Below, piece after piece: positions 17,497-25,719 of a stretch of 29,665 nucleotides of DNA (the first letter of the stretch is position 1; each line of letters starts with the position of its first letter). Source of the DNA: a virus. The stretch is taken from positions 1 to 29,665 of IMG/VR virus record IMGVR_UViG_3300046616_000309. The stretch is one strand, 5' to 3'. Under the pieces are notes generated by a model. It was not told the DNA's origin and made no database searches. It saw nothing but the letters and a program-made list of their open reading frames with translations. The position numbers were made by a program, and so were the translations under genes.

Positions 17497-20400
17497 GAGA
17501 GGAACTCGTCAACAGTAGCGAAGCCACTACCCACGAGAAACTGATCGAGGTCGTTCCGAGCCTCCTCGATCTTCTTCTCGAAGAAGTCGTAGTCGATCGC
17601 ATCGCCCGGAAGATCCATGGCGATGTTGGAGTCGACCCAGAGGTGACCCTTGGTGCCAGCAATGGCGTAGTGCTTACCATCCTTGATACGGTAGAGATAT
17701 CCGCCACCGTAGCCCGGCTTGACCGGAGTGAAGCGACCGGTCTTACCCACGTGGATCAACTTGTCCAGAGCGTTCTGGTACAGAGCCGCCATCTCCGCCT
17801 CGGCCGCTACAGGATCGCGACCTTCCTTCTTCACGGCCTTGGCGATCTCCTTCATCTCACCAAGAGCCTCGTCAAGCCAGCCGGGCTGATCGGCGTTGTC
17901 GACGATACCGCTCCCGTACTTGCCGAAGTCCATGTAGATCGCACCCTGCTGGACGTGCTTCGTCTCGCAGAGGTCGAGGAAATGGATGTCGTCATCGTGC
18001 CCGAACAGCTTCTTGAACACGTACGGGTTGGTTTGGGGAAGAAATTGGGTACCTGTGGCCGTCCAGCAGTTGCTGACGCAGTTGTCCTTCTTCGCGACGT
18101 AGACGGCGTCGTTGAGAAGAGCGATCTTGGAGTACTGGTCCTCGTCCGGCTTGTACTCGAAAGTGTAGCCGTACTTCTTCCCGAAGGCCTTGACATCCTC
18201 GATGATCTCCGGCGTTGCTCCAGGGATCTTCACCGAGTCCGTCTTGATGTGGATGACCTTGAAGCCCTTCTCCTGGATGAAGTGCTTGAGATCGATCATG
18301 AACAGAGCACCGCGCTTGGCGACGATATTGTCCACGTTGCGCCGGTCCATGAACGGGTTGTCGAACTTGGCCGAGGTCAGACCGTATACGATATTGACCG
18401 CGATCTTAAGACCCCAGCGCAGATCCATAGCTGCTTTCTTCGCCGCGGCGGGATCTTGCTGTTGGAGATTCTCGATCTCCTGGATGTACGGTCGCAGCTT
18501 CCCACCAAGGAGTTCCTTGGCATCAGCGTAAAGACCGTTCTTGAGCGCCAACTGTGCCTCGACGAGCGCCATGAAACGCGGCGTGTACTCACCGAACAGG
18601 TTGAGTTGACCGATGCTCGTAGGGTGCATAGAAGCGACATCCAAGAGCGCGACATCTCGGTAAATACCAGGCTCAGCGTAGACGTAGCCTCCCTCACCGA
18701 CAATCTCGCCTCGGTAGGTGCTCTGTACACCCTTTCCTGCAATCGACTCGAAGACATAACCGGGGAACTCCTTCGAGAGATCCGTGTAGACGAAGTTGTT
18801 CTGAGGGTTCTTTTCCTTTCCGAAGACGATCGCCGCGGTCAACTTCGCCGTGGTGTCGTTGGGTTTCATACCGGCCAGATCTGCCAGGATCAGACGGGCC
18901 GTGTAGTCGCCTTGCAAATGCCTGTGGACCATCTCTTCCGAGACCACGTCATTGGCGCAGTACTCGACCACATCCATGATGCGATCCTGCGGGACGGGCT
19001 GATCCCACGGTAGATCCATCTCACGGTGCTCGAGACCCAGTTCAATCTGCCACTTCTTCAGCCCCTTTTTGTCGGTGCTGTAGTCGTAGATGTCCGTGTA
19101 CGACAGACCGTATGCCTCACCGAACTTGGCGCCGGCCACGCCGTTGATGATCTTCATCGAGAGGTTGTACAGCTGCTGGTTATTGAATCCCATCGCAGCG
19201 CCCCACATGATGTGGTTGTCGTAGTTGCGAACGTTGAAGCCGACCAGCTTGAAGCGCATGAGCGCCTCCACCTCGTGCGGCTTGGGGTTGATCATTCGCA
19301 CGACACTGTCTGCGGAGGGCTTGTCTTCCTCGAACTTCCAGCAAATCACCAGAAGGTTGGGGTACACCTCCATGTCGTAGAAGACCAGACGTTCCTCCGT
19401 GACCTCGATCGGGGTCTCGGGAAGGTCTTCGTGAGACTTCCATCGCATTGACTGCACGATCTTCAGGCACTCGAGCGACTTGTTGGAGCTGTTGTTGGCG
19501 AATGCCGTGATCTTCTGCTTCAGATCACTGACGTCGAACTCGAGACCGTCTTCGTAGGCGTCGTCGAGGATCTTCTTGATGAAGTCGATCGACGGCTTGG
19601 TGCCCGGGTGAATCTCCTTCCGGAGGTTACGGGCGATCAGGTCCCGAAGGGCCTTCTGACTCTTCAGTTTCCCGGGGTCCAGCACCCGCTTCTTCTCCTT
19701 GAAGGCTAGTCCGCTGCTAATCGTAGCAATCGGCACGTTGTTGCACTTCGACAACCGACGACGCAAGGCGCTATTCCCCGAGTACACCTTGACTTCAATT
19801 CCATCATCAAAATATGAGTCAAGTTGGGAGACGTCTCCGTCGTATAGGTAATGCAGATGGACGCCTTCGCCGGATTTGCTGAGCTCTCCGTAGGTGGGGG
19901 GCCATTCTGCAGCTGCGGCGAGGTTTCGTTCGAGTGATTTGTTTCCATCCTCGTCCTTCAAGTCGAAGTCGATGACGATGTGGTTCTCGGGAACCTTAAC
20001 GTAATGCTCGCGCGTCGTGTCCAGATCTCTGAGATGCGTGTCCACGACCTGAGAGGGTCGCGGTTTCTGCAACTTACCGCCGATGATGCGCTCGTGGTCA
20101 TCCCAAAACTTTGAGGGAGTACCGTCGGCCTTGGCGTATTGAGCCGCGTAATCCGCGAGCTCCATGTTCAGCAGAGAGGTGGTTTCATCCATGCGAAGGG
20201 TGAACGTCTTGACGTCATCGTCGACAGGCTGCTTGAACGGTTCGGCCTTGAAGCCGGAGTAGTAACTCCGGATGGTCACCCCATCAATCACGATCCTGTC
20301 GTGGAACTCCTCGAAGTAATTCCCGAGCTCCGACTTGAACGCGTACATCGAGAACGGCTTTTCGATCGCCGCTTCCTGACAATATTCCTTGTACAGATTC

Positions 20401-21527
20401 CACGCTTGCTTGGCGCTGACTCCGCCCTGCTTCTCGAAGACGTCATAGTGCGCCTCGATGAAGTTGAAGAAGGCGTTCGTCTTGAACATCATCTCCAGGG
20501 GCTGGTAGTTGCTGTAGAAGTTCTTCCCCATCGCCTTGTAGACCTCGAGGCAGTGATGAGCAATGGCTCCCAGCTCGAACTCGATCCGCGCCTTCAGTCG
20601 GTGATACTCCGTGGGTGGAAGCTTGACTCCCGACGGATGCACGTCGATCAAGCGACGGATAAGACCTGACTGAGCGTCTGTGATCTTGACCGGCTTGTTC
20701 GTTCCCATGATCAGCGCCGCGTTGATACGAGCGTCGAATGAAGGCTTGTACTTCTGGTTCACCTTCATGATCTCGTGAGACACGATGGAATTGAGTGTGG
20801 TGTTGTCCTCCACCCTGGACAAGTCTCCATCGTGCTGGATTGCCACCAGGGGGTTGTTCTCGAATGCGGCCGAAGCGAACTGGTTCCCGCTCGATCCGAG
20901 AGCCTTGGCATCGAACGTCGTGATATAGCCGGGGAAGAGACTCATCACGATGTCGATCATGGTTCCCTTGCCTGCTCCCGGAGGACCATGCAAGACGAGG
21001 AATTTCTGAATGGTTTTCGAGTCCCCCGATACGATAGACCCGATGAACCACTCAATCTTGGCACGCTCGTCAGGCTTGTAGAGGGTGCCGATCATGACAT
21101 CCCAGGCTGAGATATCTCCGGGGGCGAGGTCGTAGGGAAGTCTCTTGCTGACGTAGTCTTTCTTCTCGACCTTGGTCGTGAGGAACGTCAGCTTCTCGTC
21201 CAGTACGTGGGCGTTGTCTCCGATCTGGCTCATGAATTTGCGAAACGTGCTTTGCGCATTCGAACCAAAGCTTCGGATGGTCTTTACGCTGACAACGTCC
21301 TTGTTTTCTTTCTGGTACGAGTGCAGTTTGTCGTCCACGATCCGCTGTACGTCGTATTCGTCGGTGGACCAAAGACCCTTGTCGGGACCTTCCGCATTCG
21401 GATTCCAGACGGCGTAGAAGTTTTTCGCTCGGACCATAAGGTCCTCGGAGCGCCCGACAACGAAGTCCGGATACGCTTCGAATCCTCCGCCTTTTTTTTC
21501 TTTTACTGCGATCTGAAAGAAATCCAT
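17493..21527 (-). CDS. Replicase: SF3-type helicase, AEP primase, 3'-5' exonuclease and family-B polymerase in one chain
   Basis: 1344 residues with a strong GGAGGAGG site. An N-terminal D5-like region is followed by Walker A GPPGAGKG (181-188), a Walker B-like VAIQHDGD (228-235) and MGTNKP (274-279) of a viral SF3-type helicase. Next is an archaeo-eukaryotic primase-like domain: VIDFDLKDED (518-527), SGEGVHLHY (552-560), IEVKVY (577-582). Then a proofreading exonuclease: DME (718-720), NVRNYD (765-770), YCAND (856-860). The polymerase follows: DVASMHPTS motif A (963-971), KIAVNIVYG motif B (1041-1049) and IKTDS motif C (1094-1098). Motif C has Lys in the first position of the usual DTDS but keeps the Asp that is essential in family B. 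The order helicase then primase is the reverse of the common PrimPol-helicase fusion. Confidence 0.85.
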   Translation of the reverse strand: MDFFQIAVKEKKGGGFEAYPDFVVGRSEDLMVRAKNFYAVWNPNAEGPDKGLWSTDEYDVQRIVDDKLHSYQKENKDVVSVKTIRSFGSNAQSTFRKFMSQIGDNAHVLDEKLTFLTTKVEKKDYVSKRLPYDLAPGDISAWDVMIGTLYKPDERAKIEWFIGSIVSGDSKTIQKFLVLHGPPGAGKGTMIDIVMSLFPGYITTFDAKALGSSGNQFASAAFENNPLVAIQHDGDLSRVEDNTTLNSIVSHEIMKVNQKYKPSFDARINAALIMGTNKPVKITDAQSGLIRRLIDVHPSGVKLPPTEYHRLKARIEFELGAIAHHCLEVYKAMGKNFYSNYQPLEMMFKTNAFFNFIEAHYDVFEKQGGVSAKQAWNLYKEYCQEAAIEKPFSMYAFKSELGNYFEEFHDRIVIDGVTIRSYYSGFKAEPFKQPVDDDVKTFTLRMDETTSLLNMELADYAAQYAKADGTPSKFWDDHERIIGGKLQKPRPSQVVDTHLRDLDTTREHYVKVPENHIVIDFDLKDEDGNKSLERNLAAAAEWPPTYGELSKSGEGVHLHYLYDGDVSQLDSYFDDGIEVKVYSGNSALRRRLSKCNNVPIATISSGLAFKEKKRVLDPGKLKSQKALRDLIARNLRKEIHPGTKPSIDFIKKILDDAYEDGLEFDVSDLKQKITAFANNSSNKSLECLKIVQSMRWKSHEDLPETPIEVTEERLVFYDMEVYPNLLVICWKFEEDKPSADSVVRMINPKPHEVEALMRFKLVGFNVRNYDNHIMWGAAMGFNNQQLYNLSMKIINGVAGAKFGEAYGLSYTDIYDYSTDKKGLKKWQIELGLEHREMDLPWDQPVPQDRIMDVVEYCANDVVSEEMVHRHLQGDYTARLILADLAGMKPNDTTAKLTAAIVFGKEKNPQNNFVYTDLSKEFPGYVFESIAGKGVQSTYRGEIVGEGGYVYAEPGIYRDVALLDVASMHPTSIGQLNLFGEYTPRFMALVEAQLALKNGLYADAKELLGGKLRPYIQEIENLQQQDPAAAKKAAMDLRWGLKIAVNIVYGLTSAKFDNPFMDRRNVDNIVAKRGALFMIDLKHFIQEKGFKVIHIKTDSVKIPGATPEIIEDVKAFGKKYGYTFEYKPDEDQYSKIALLNDAVYVAKKDNCVSNCWTATGTQFLPQTNPYVFKKLFGHDDDIHFLDLCETKHVQQGAIYMDFGKYGSGIVDNADQPGWLDEALGEMKEIAKAVKKEGRDPVAAEAEMAALYQNALDKLIHVGKTGRFTPVKPGYGGGYLYRIKDGKHYAIAGTKGHLWVDSNIAMDLPGDAIDYDFFEKKIEEARNDLDQFLVGSGFATVDEFLS

Positions 21528-21547
21528 CTACCCCTCCTCCCGGATGG

Positions 21548-22072
21548 TTAGAGACGTTCCAGGAGGTAAGCGTTAGCCTGGTACCACAGCTCAACTCTCC
21601 GTTGGTCTTCGCTGGTTCTCTGCAAGGGGAAGAGACCACCCGCTCCATCTGGCGAGTAGTCTCGGTTGATCACCTTGTTGAGAATATGGTCGACGATCGC
21701 TTCGTCTGGCGGATGAGCGTCAGTGCAGTCGAGAAGACCGAGGTTGTCGATCATCTCCCAGAAACGCTCATGTTGCTCGCCTCCCCCCTCGAAGGCGAGT
21801 TGCCATGCCAAAGCGATCATCATCTCGAGGAAGGAGCAGCCCATCTCGAGCCATCCTTCCTCGTCCACGACAGTGTTGGTCTCTCGCAAGAATTGCACGC
21901 GGAGATCCTTACCGTCTTGTGCTCGGTTTCCGTCCTTCTCGATGCCCTGCCAGGTGAACTCCTTCTGAAATAGGAGCCTCAGCAACTTCCAGTAGGTCTT
22001 GGAGCGGTTACGCAGTTTCACCGAGCCGACTTGACTGTACAACCACACGAAATATGCCTCGTCAAGCGGCAT
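21548..22072 (-). CDS. Conserved protein upstream of the replicase, unknown
   Basis: 174 residues from ATG 22072 (MPLDEAYFVWLYSQVG), chosen over GTG 22081 because the GAAAGGAAG site is then about 8 nt away and MPLDE-YF-WLYSQV is the N terminus I recall for relatives. SVKLRNRSKTYWKLLRLLF and GCSFLEMMIALAWQLAFEGG are conserved-looking helical blocks. Relatives often lie beside phage DNA polymerase genes, as here (20 nt upstream), so a replication accessory role is possible but unproven. Confidence 0.75.
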   Translation of the reverse strand: MPLDEAYFVWLYSQVGSVKLRNRSKTYWKLLRLLFQKEFTWQGIEKDGNRAQDGKDLRVQFLRETNTVVDEEGWLEMGCSFLEMMIALAWQLAFEGGGEQHERFWEMIDNLGLLDCTDAHPPDEAIVDHILNKVINRDYSPDGAGGLFPLQRTSEDQRRVELWYQANAYLLERL

Positions 22073-22089
22073 GCTCATCACTTCCTTTC

Positions 22090-22866
22090 TTAATCCTCAC
22101 CGAGACCCAAGTAATCGGTGAGCTCGTCGTCGGTACGCTGGATCTCGTAGTCCTCACTGAGACCCTCGTTGCGGACGCAGATGATGCTGGCCTCACCCTC
22201 CGGAACGTCGGGGAACAGAGTGAGGTTGACCTCGCCGATGCGATCGTTGTCGATGATCTCACGGTCGTAGATCCTCAACACCGTCTTGTCGCCGACGAAG
22301 TAGAGACAGTTCTCCTGATCGTGCTCCGGCTCGTTCTCCAGGAACTGCTCAGACGTGATCAGGTACGGCGTGAGTTCGGGCTGGGGGACGTTGGACGGAA
22401 CCCTGGGACGATCGGCGAAGTCGGCCTTCGGCTTGGACGCGACGAAGAGGCCCGTCTTGGGATCGCGAGGGGGAAGCGTCTGCTTCTTGAGAGAAGCTCG
22501 CTTGTCCTCGTCCATGAAGATGTTTTTGGTGAGGGACTCGAGCGGGGGCTTTTCCGCGAAACCCTGATAGTTCGTCAGGGCCTGCTTGGCGTTCTCCTCG
22601 AGCTCAGGATCGACGGGTTCGTCGTCCTCTTCCTCTTCGTCCTCCTGAGGATTTGCCTCCTCGTCGAGGGGGTCGATGATCTTGTCGGTCTCCAGAAACG
22701 TCTCGGTCAGCCCCGCGTAGTACTTCATGATCTTGTCGATCTCGACCGAGAGGCTCAGATCGAACTGCTCGTCGAACTTCTTCTTGGCGAGGAGATATCC
22801 GCCGGCTGCTCCGACCGCCAGAGACGCCACGGAGGCGCCGCCCACGATCAGATATGTCTTGTTCAT
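22090..22866 (-). CDS. Membrane-anchored acidic phage protein
   Basis: 258 residues with a GGAGGGG site; the ATG overlaps the previous stop (TAATG). An N-terminal span LIVGGASVASLAVGAAGGYLLA (6-27) is followed by a basic stop-transfer KKK and a long acidic linker (EDEEEEDDEPVDPE). The C-terminal domain YLITSEQFLENEPEHDQ ... YFVGDKTVL ... SIICVRNEGLSEDYEIQRTDDE is a block I recognise from many phages of Gram-positive hosts, where it is hypothetical. Topology N-out, C-in is likely from the positive residues after the span. Confidence 0.8.
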   Translation of the reverse strand: MNKTYLIVGGASVASLAVGAAGGYLLAKKKFDEQFDLSLSVEIDKIMKYYAGLTETFLETDKIIDPLDEEANPQEDEEEEDDEPVDPELEENAKQALTNYQGFAEKPPLESLTKNIFMDEDKRASLKKQTLPPRDPKTGLFVASKPKADFADRPRVPSNVPQPELTPYLITSEQFLENEPEHDQENCLYFVGDKTVLRIYDREIIDNDRIGEVNLTLFPDVPEGEASIICVRNEGLSEDYEIQRTDDELTDYLGLGED

Positions 22867-22967
22867 TACTTGAGCCCCTCCAAGCTCTTCTTGGTGAAGT
22901 AGACAAGAGCTACTACACCGATCGCCGCGACCGAGAAGGCCGCATAGGAATATGCGTAATACTTCAT
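22866..22967 (-). CDS. 33-aa membrane peptide
   Basis: MKYYAYSYAAFSVAAIGVVALVYFTKKSLEGLK: one span (about 7-24) and a basic tail. The start overlaps the previous stop (ATGA) and the stop overlaps the next start (TAATG), so it is coupled on both sides. Too short for a conventional gene caller, but the packing supports it. Confidence 0.7.
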   Translation of the reverse strand: MKYYAYSYAAFSVAAIGVVALVYFTKKSLEGLK

Positions 22968-23317
22968 CACGGACGGGCCGCGTTCTCGCTCATGAGGATG
23001 TCGAGAATCTCACCCTCGGTCTTGATCGTGAGCGTGATGGGGCCGATGTGGTCACGCTCGATCAGCTCCTCGAGACCGAAGCTGATGTAGCTCTGAGGGC
23101 CCTTGTAGATCCACCCGACGAGTTGACCGTCCCGGGTCCGATTGAAGCCCAGCATGTCGTAGACCTCGTTGAGGAACAGGTGACCCCGAACCGAGAGCTT
23201 CTCGTTCGCGAAGGCCTGCTTGGTCACCAGCTGGTGGGTGTTCGCTACCGGATTCTGCGAGTAGTAGCGGTTGCTCTCGTCGAAGATGACGGTGTAGGTG
23301 TTGTTCTGATCGGTCAT
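22967..23317 (-). CDS. Free-standing DUF6353-like C-terminal domain
   Basis: 116 residues. YTVIFDESNRYYSQNP ... GHLFLNEVYDMLG ... GWIYKG ... YISFGLE ... ITLTIKTEGEILDIL corresponds nearly throughout to the C-terminal half of the next gene upstream (VLFDESSRFF ... GHLFLNEVYDMLG ... GWVYRR ... YVSFGVF ... LDFNVDGMILDLI). No membrane segment is present. A 39-nt identical DNA stretch (23147-23185 and 23517-23555) indicates recent duplication or gene conversion. Function unknown. Confidence 0.8.
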   Translation of the reverse strand: MTDQNNTYTVIFDESNRYYSQNPVANTHQLVTKQAFANEKLSVRGHLFLNEVYDMLGFNRTRDGQLVGWIYKGPQSYISFGLEELIERDHIGPITLTIKTEGEILDILMSENAARP

Positions 23318-23318
23318 C

Positions 23319-24236
23319 TCAGATCAGATCCAGAATCATGCCGTCGACGTTGAAGTCGAGCCAGATCCCGTGCTTGTACTCGCCGTCCAGGAAGGCTTCT
23401 ACCAGGTCGGGATCGCCCTCGAAGACGCCGAAGCTGACGTAGTTGTCACCGTTCTTCGGCTCGTTGTCCCGACGGTAGACCCAGCCCACGCAGGCGCCGG
23501 CCTTGGTCCGGGGCACGCCCAGCATGTCGTAGACCTCGTTGAGGAACAGGTGACCGTGCGCACGGAGTTTGTCGTTCGCCCAGGACTGACGGGTTTCGAT
23601 GAAGAGCTGGTTCCCGCCTGGCTGCTTGGTGAAGAAGCGGGAGGACTCGTCGAAGAGAACCGCGTAGGGCGAACCGCCACCCTTGTCATCCTTGGTCTGC
23701 ACCACGTGCGTCTTGGTCTTCCCGTCGGCCGTCTTCTCCTCGACCACCGTGTCGCCCGTACCCATGGCGAACTTGCGATCGGTGTCAGCGCCGAATTCAT
23801 TCGTGACGCGCTGACGGTACTCCTTGTAGGCCCGATCGAGACCGGCGTAGGCGGCCATGACGGCGGTGTTGCGCTTGGTGAGGATCACGTGGGAGCCGGT
23901 GAGAGCCGTGATCGAGACGATGCCCAGACCCATAGCCGGCACGTACAGTTTGGCGATCTCGAGAGCAGTCTTGAGCTTGATCTTCGCGATTCGCTTGTTG
24001 GCATCTTCGTGAGAGATCTGCTCGGTGCCAGCTTCCTCGGAGATGAAATCGACGTGCTTCTCAGTCGTTTCCAGAACGTCGCCGATCTTGAGCGTGGCAC
24101 GGCAGGCCAGAACGACGGTACCGATGACGCCGATCGTCCCCGCGGCGAAGAGGATCTTGGGAGAGTGCTTCTGAGTGATGAGGACCTGACGAGCGAATTT
24201 ACTGGTCGCCGCGGCCTTCAGAGCTTCGAGGTTCAT
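23319..24236 (-). CDS. DUF6353-like membrane protein
   Basis: 305 residues with an AAGGA site. Two N-terminal membrane spans (about 28-47 ILFAAGTIGVIGTVVLACRA and 96-118 LYVPAMGLGIVSITALTGSHVIL) form a hairpin with a helical insert, followed by a soluble C-terminal domain with the DES-R-F and LFLNEVYDMLG signature. I associate this architecture with DUF6353, found in phages of Gram-positive bacteria; the role is unknown but the membrane location is clear. A paralog is at 27969-28742. Confidence 0.8.
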   Translation of the reverse strand: MNLEALKAAATSKFARQVLITQKHSPKILFAAGTIGVIGTVVLACRATLKIGDVLETTEKHVDFISEEAGTEQISHEDANKRIAKIKLKTALEIAKLYVPAMGLGIVSITALTGSHVILTKRNTAVMAAYAGLDRAYKEYRQRVTNEFGADTDRKFAMGTGDTVVEEKTADGKTKTHVVQTKDDKGGGSPYAVLFDESSRFFTKQPGGNQLFIETRQSWANDKLRAHGHLFLNEVYDMLGVPRTKAGACVGWVYRRDNEPKNGDNYVSFGVFEGDPDLVEAFLDGEYKHGIWLDFNVDGMILDLI

Positions 24237-24607
24237 GCGAGGTTGGTTCCTTCGAGATCGTAGACCTGCAAGTGGGCAGGGGCCAGGGAAACGAGAGGGT
24301 TGTAGTGCGCCATCCGACCGTTGAGAATAGCGCGAAGAGCGTTCTGTGCGGATTCCTGTGAGTACATCTGACCGGGAAGATCGTCCAGATTGATGTACAT
24401 GAGGAACGCCTTACGCTCAGGAGCGTTGGTGTTCTTGGCGATGCCCACCTCAATGCTTTCCGGCGCGTAGTGCACGCCGGGGTCATACTGCGGGATCGTG
24501 TCGAAGAAGATCTCTTGCAGGATCTGCAGAGCCGATTCCTCGGTGTACATCTCTCCCGGCATCGGATCCAAGTTGACGTACACGATATACGCCTTGCGAG
24601 TAGTCAT
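24233..24607 (-). CDS. Protein with two tandem copies of a ~55-aa domain
   Basis: 124 residues from ATG 24607 with an AAGGGAGA site; the upstream extension to 24682 belongs to another frame. Copy 1: RKAYIVYVNLDPMPGEMYTEESALQILQEI ... HYAPESIEV. Copy 2: RKAFLMYINLDDLPGQMYSQESAQNALRAI ... SLAPAHLQV. Two copies of one strand-loop-helix-strand unit make an internal dimer. ATGA overlaps join it to the genes on both sides. No function known. Confidence 0.8.
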   Translation of the reverse strand: MTTRKAYIVYVNLDPMPGEMYTEESALQILQEIFFDTIPQYDPGVHYAPESIEVGIAKNTNAPERKAFLMYINLDDLPGQMYSQESAQNALRAILNGRMAHYNPLVSLAPAHLQVYDLEGTNLA

Positions 24608-24726
24608 AGCTTGATTCTCCCTTGCGATTGTAGACGCCGATATATAGCGATTATTTGTGCGTCCGTCTTCCTGGCTACCCATGTAGAAGAATATATCTCA
24701 GCCAGGGTCATTCGCATGTTGTTCAT
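24604..24726 (-). CDS. 40-aa small protein
   Basis: MNNMRMTLAEIYSSTWVARKTDAQIIAIYRRLQSQGRIKL. A basic helical peptide whose stop overlaps the next start (ATGA). The Shine-Dalgarno is weak; the 12 nt after the previous stop would allow reinitiation. Its first 12 nt lie inside the 38-bp direct repeat, whose other copy has MNNM followed at once by a stop. Confidence 0.5.
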   Translation of the reverse strand: MNNMRMTLAEIYSSTWVARKTDAQIIAIYRRLQSQGRIKL

Positions 24727-24752
24727 GATGCCGGAGAATTACCTGACGTCGA
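24715..24752. repeat. 38-bp direct repeat, copy 1
   Basis: Identical to 25009-25046 over 38 nt. On the minus strand it contains the end of one gene (reading DVR and stop) and the start ATG-AAC-AAC-ATG of a small ORF. Position 24753 onward differs from copy 2. Confidence 0.9.
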
Positions 24753-24828
24753 ACGCTTTGGTGAGGCGGTTCTTGGCGAACAAATATCCGCCCGCCGCGC
24801 CTCCGGCGACGATGATGTTATTGTTCAT
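24739..24828 (-). CDS. 29-aa membrane peptide
   Basis: MNNNIIVAGGAAGGYLFAKNRLTKAFDVR. A Gly/Ala-rich hydrophobic segment (IIVAGGAAGGYLF) and a basic tail, with a GGTGGAG site. It resembles the N-terminal anchor of the protein at 22090 (GGASVASLAVGAAGGYLLAKK). It ends in DVR inside the 38-bp repeat, as does the gene at 25033. It may be a remnant or a functional membrane peptide. Confidence 0.55.
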   Translation of the reverse strand: MNNNIIVAGGAAGGYLFAKNRLTKAFDVR

Positions 24829-24962
24829 CGACTCCACCTGCGCACAACCCGATCCAGCTTGTTGGCCTTGTGGAGATCGACCTTAGCTATGAATCGATCG
24901 GCCACAACATATCCCACCGCGGCGCCGATGAGGATGAATGCTACTTTCGACTTCGTTGTCAC
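24825..24962 (-). CDS. 45-aa membrane peptide
   Basis: GTG start at 24962 with a strong GGAGG site. KVAFILIGAAVGYVVADRF forms one short span, followed by a basic helix (KANKLDRVVRRWSR). Its stop overlaps the next start (ATGA). Membrane location with the basic tail inside is likely. Unknown function. Confidence 0.65.
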   Translation of the reverse strand: MTTKSKVAFILIGAAVGYVVADRFIAKVDLHKANKLDRVVRRWSR

Positions 24963-25008
24963 TCCTGAACCTCCATGAGTACTCGGTAGACGGTCAGCAA
25001 ACCAATTA

Positions 25009-25046
25009 CATGTTGTTCATGATGCCGGAGAATTACCTGACGTCGA
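25009..25046. repeat. 38-bp direct repeat, copy 2
   Basis: Identical to 24715-24752, 294 bp away. It covers the C terminus of the gene at 25033-25677 (IDVR and stop) and a start ATG-AAC-AAC-ATG that is followed by TAA, so no protein extends from it. Confidence 0.9.
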
Positions 25047-25677
25047 TCGGGTAAGGAAGGACGAGAAGCCATCCCTCACGCACTCGCTTGATCTCCAGCG
25101 TCTCGAGATTGGTCCAGCCGAAGCGGTGATCGGTTTGCACCGGGGTCTGACCGATCAATTCGTAGAGATGTCCGACCGTGGTAACACCGTATTCCTCGAC
25201 GGTCTCGAACAGCTTCTCCGCGACCAGCTGGGCCTCGATCTTGGTGTCGAGAATGATCTCGCCGATGTCCAGAGAATTGGGCTGCGTGATCGCTCGTCGT
25301 ACAGGAGCGGTCGGCGGATTCGGCCTCTGCGGAGAGGCGTACCTGTCGTAGCTGATCCGAGTACCCGCCGTGGACCCACCACGATACGACGGACGATTGG
25401 TGCGTACCTCACCGTAGACGGCCTTCTCGATGCCCTGGGTCACGAAATCGGTGATGAGGTTCTGCAGGGCCGGGAGAAGAACCTCCTTGCCGAGATATCC
25501 CACCACGCTGTTGGAATCTCCGCTGAAGAACATCTCCCTGATGCGACGCCCGAGCGGCTTCTTGCGCTTGATCACCTTGCCGGTGACGACACTGTCGAGC
25601 TTGACACTGTCGGAGGAAACCACCTTGTGGTTCTCCGGGGTAGTGGGTCTGCGCGAATTGCCGGGAAACTCTTCCAT
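25033..25677 (-). CDS. Conserved phage protein with basic linker, unknown
   Basis: 214 residues with a TGAGG site. Residues 30-75 (VVTGKVIKRKKPLGRRIREMFFSGDSNSVVGYLGKEVLLPALQNLITDF) and the EEYGVTTVGHLYELIG block with FGWTNLETLEIKRVREGW near the end match a family I have seen in many phages of Gram-positive bacteria. The middle is a Ser/Arg/Tyr-rich disordered linker (SYRGGSTAGTRISYDRY). Function unknown. Confidence 0.75.
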   Translation of the reverse strand: MEEFPGNSRRPTTPENHKVVSSDSVKLDSVVTGKVIKRKKPLGRRIREMFFSGDSNSVVGYLGKEVLLPALQNLITDFVTQGIEKAVYGEVRTNRPSYRGGSTAGTRISYDRYASPQRPNPPTAPVRRAITQPNSLDIGEIILDTKIEAQLVAEKLFETVEEYGVTTVGHLYELIGQTPVQTDHRFGWTNLETLEIKRVREGWLLVLPYPIDVR

Positions 25678-25719
25678 GTATATGCCTCAATCCGCAGATA
25701 TGTGGTCGTGCTTTGGTGA

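Noticed and set aside
17643-19013. 456-aa plus-strand ORF
   Set aside because: Exact antisense of the polymerase domain, where family-B motifs B and C lie on the minus strand.
22054-22902. Long plus-strand ORF (282 aa) opposite the membrane protein gene
   Set aside because: It is the antisense of a well-supported minus-strand gene, with L/V/R/D-rich composition typical of reverse shadows, and has no ribosome site or neighbours on its strand.
23370-24263. Long plus-strand ORF (297 aa)
   Set aside because: Antisense shadow of the DUF6353-like gene; no independent coding evidence.
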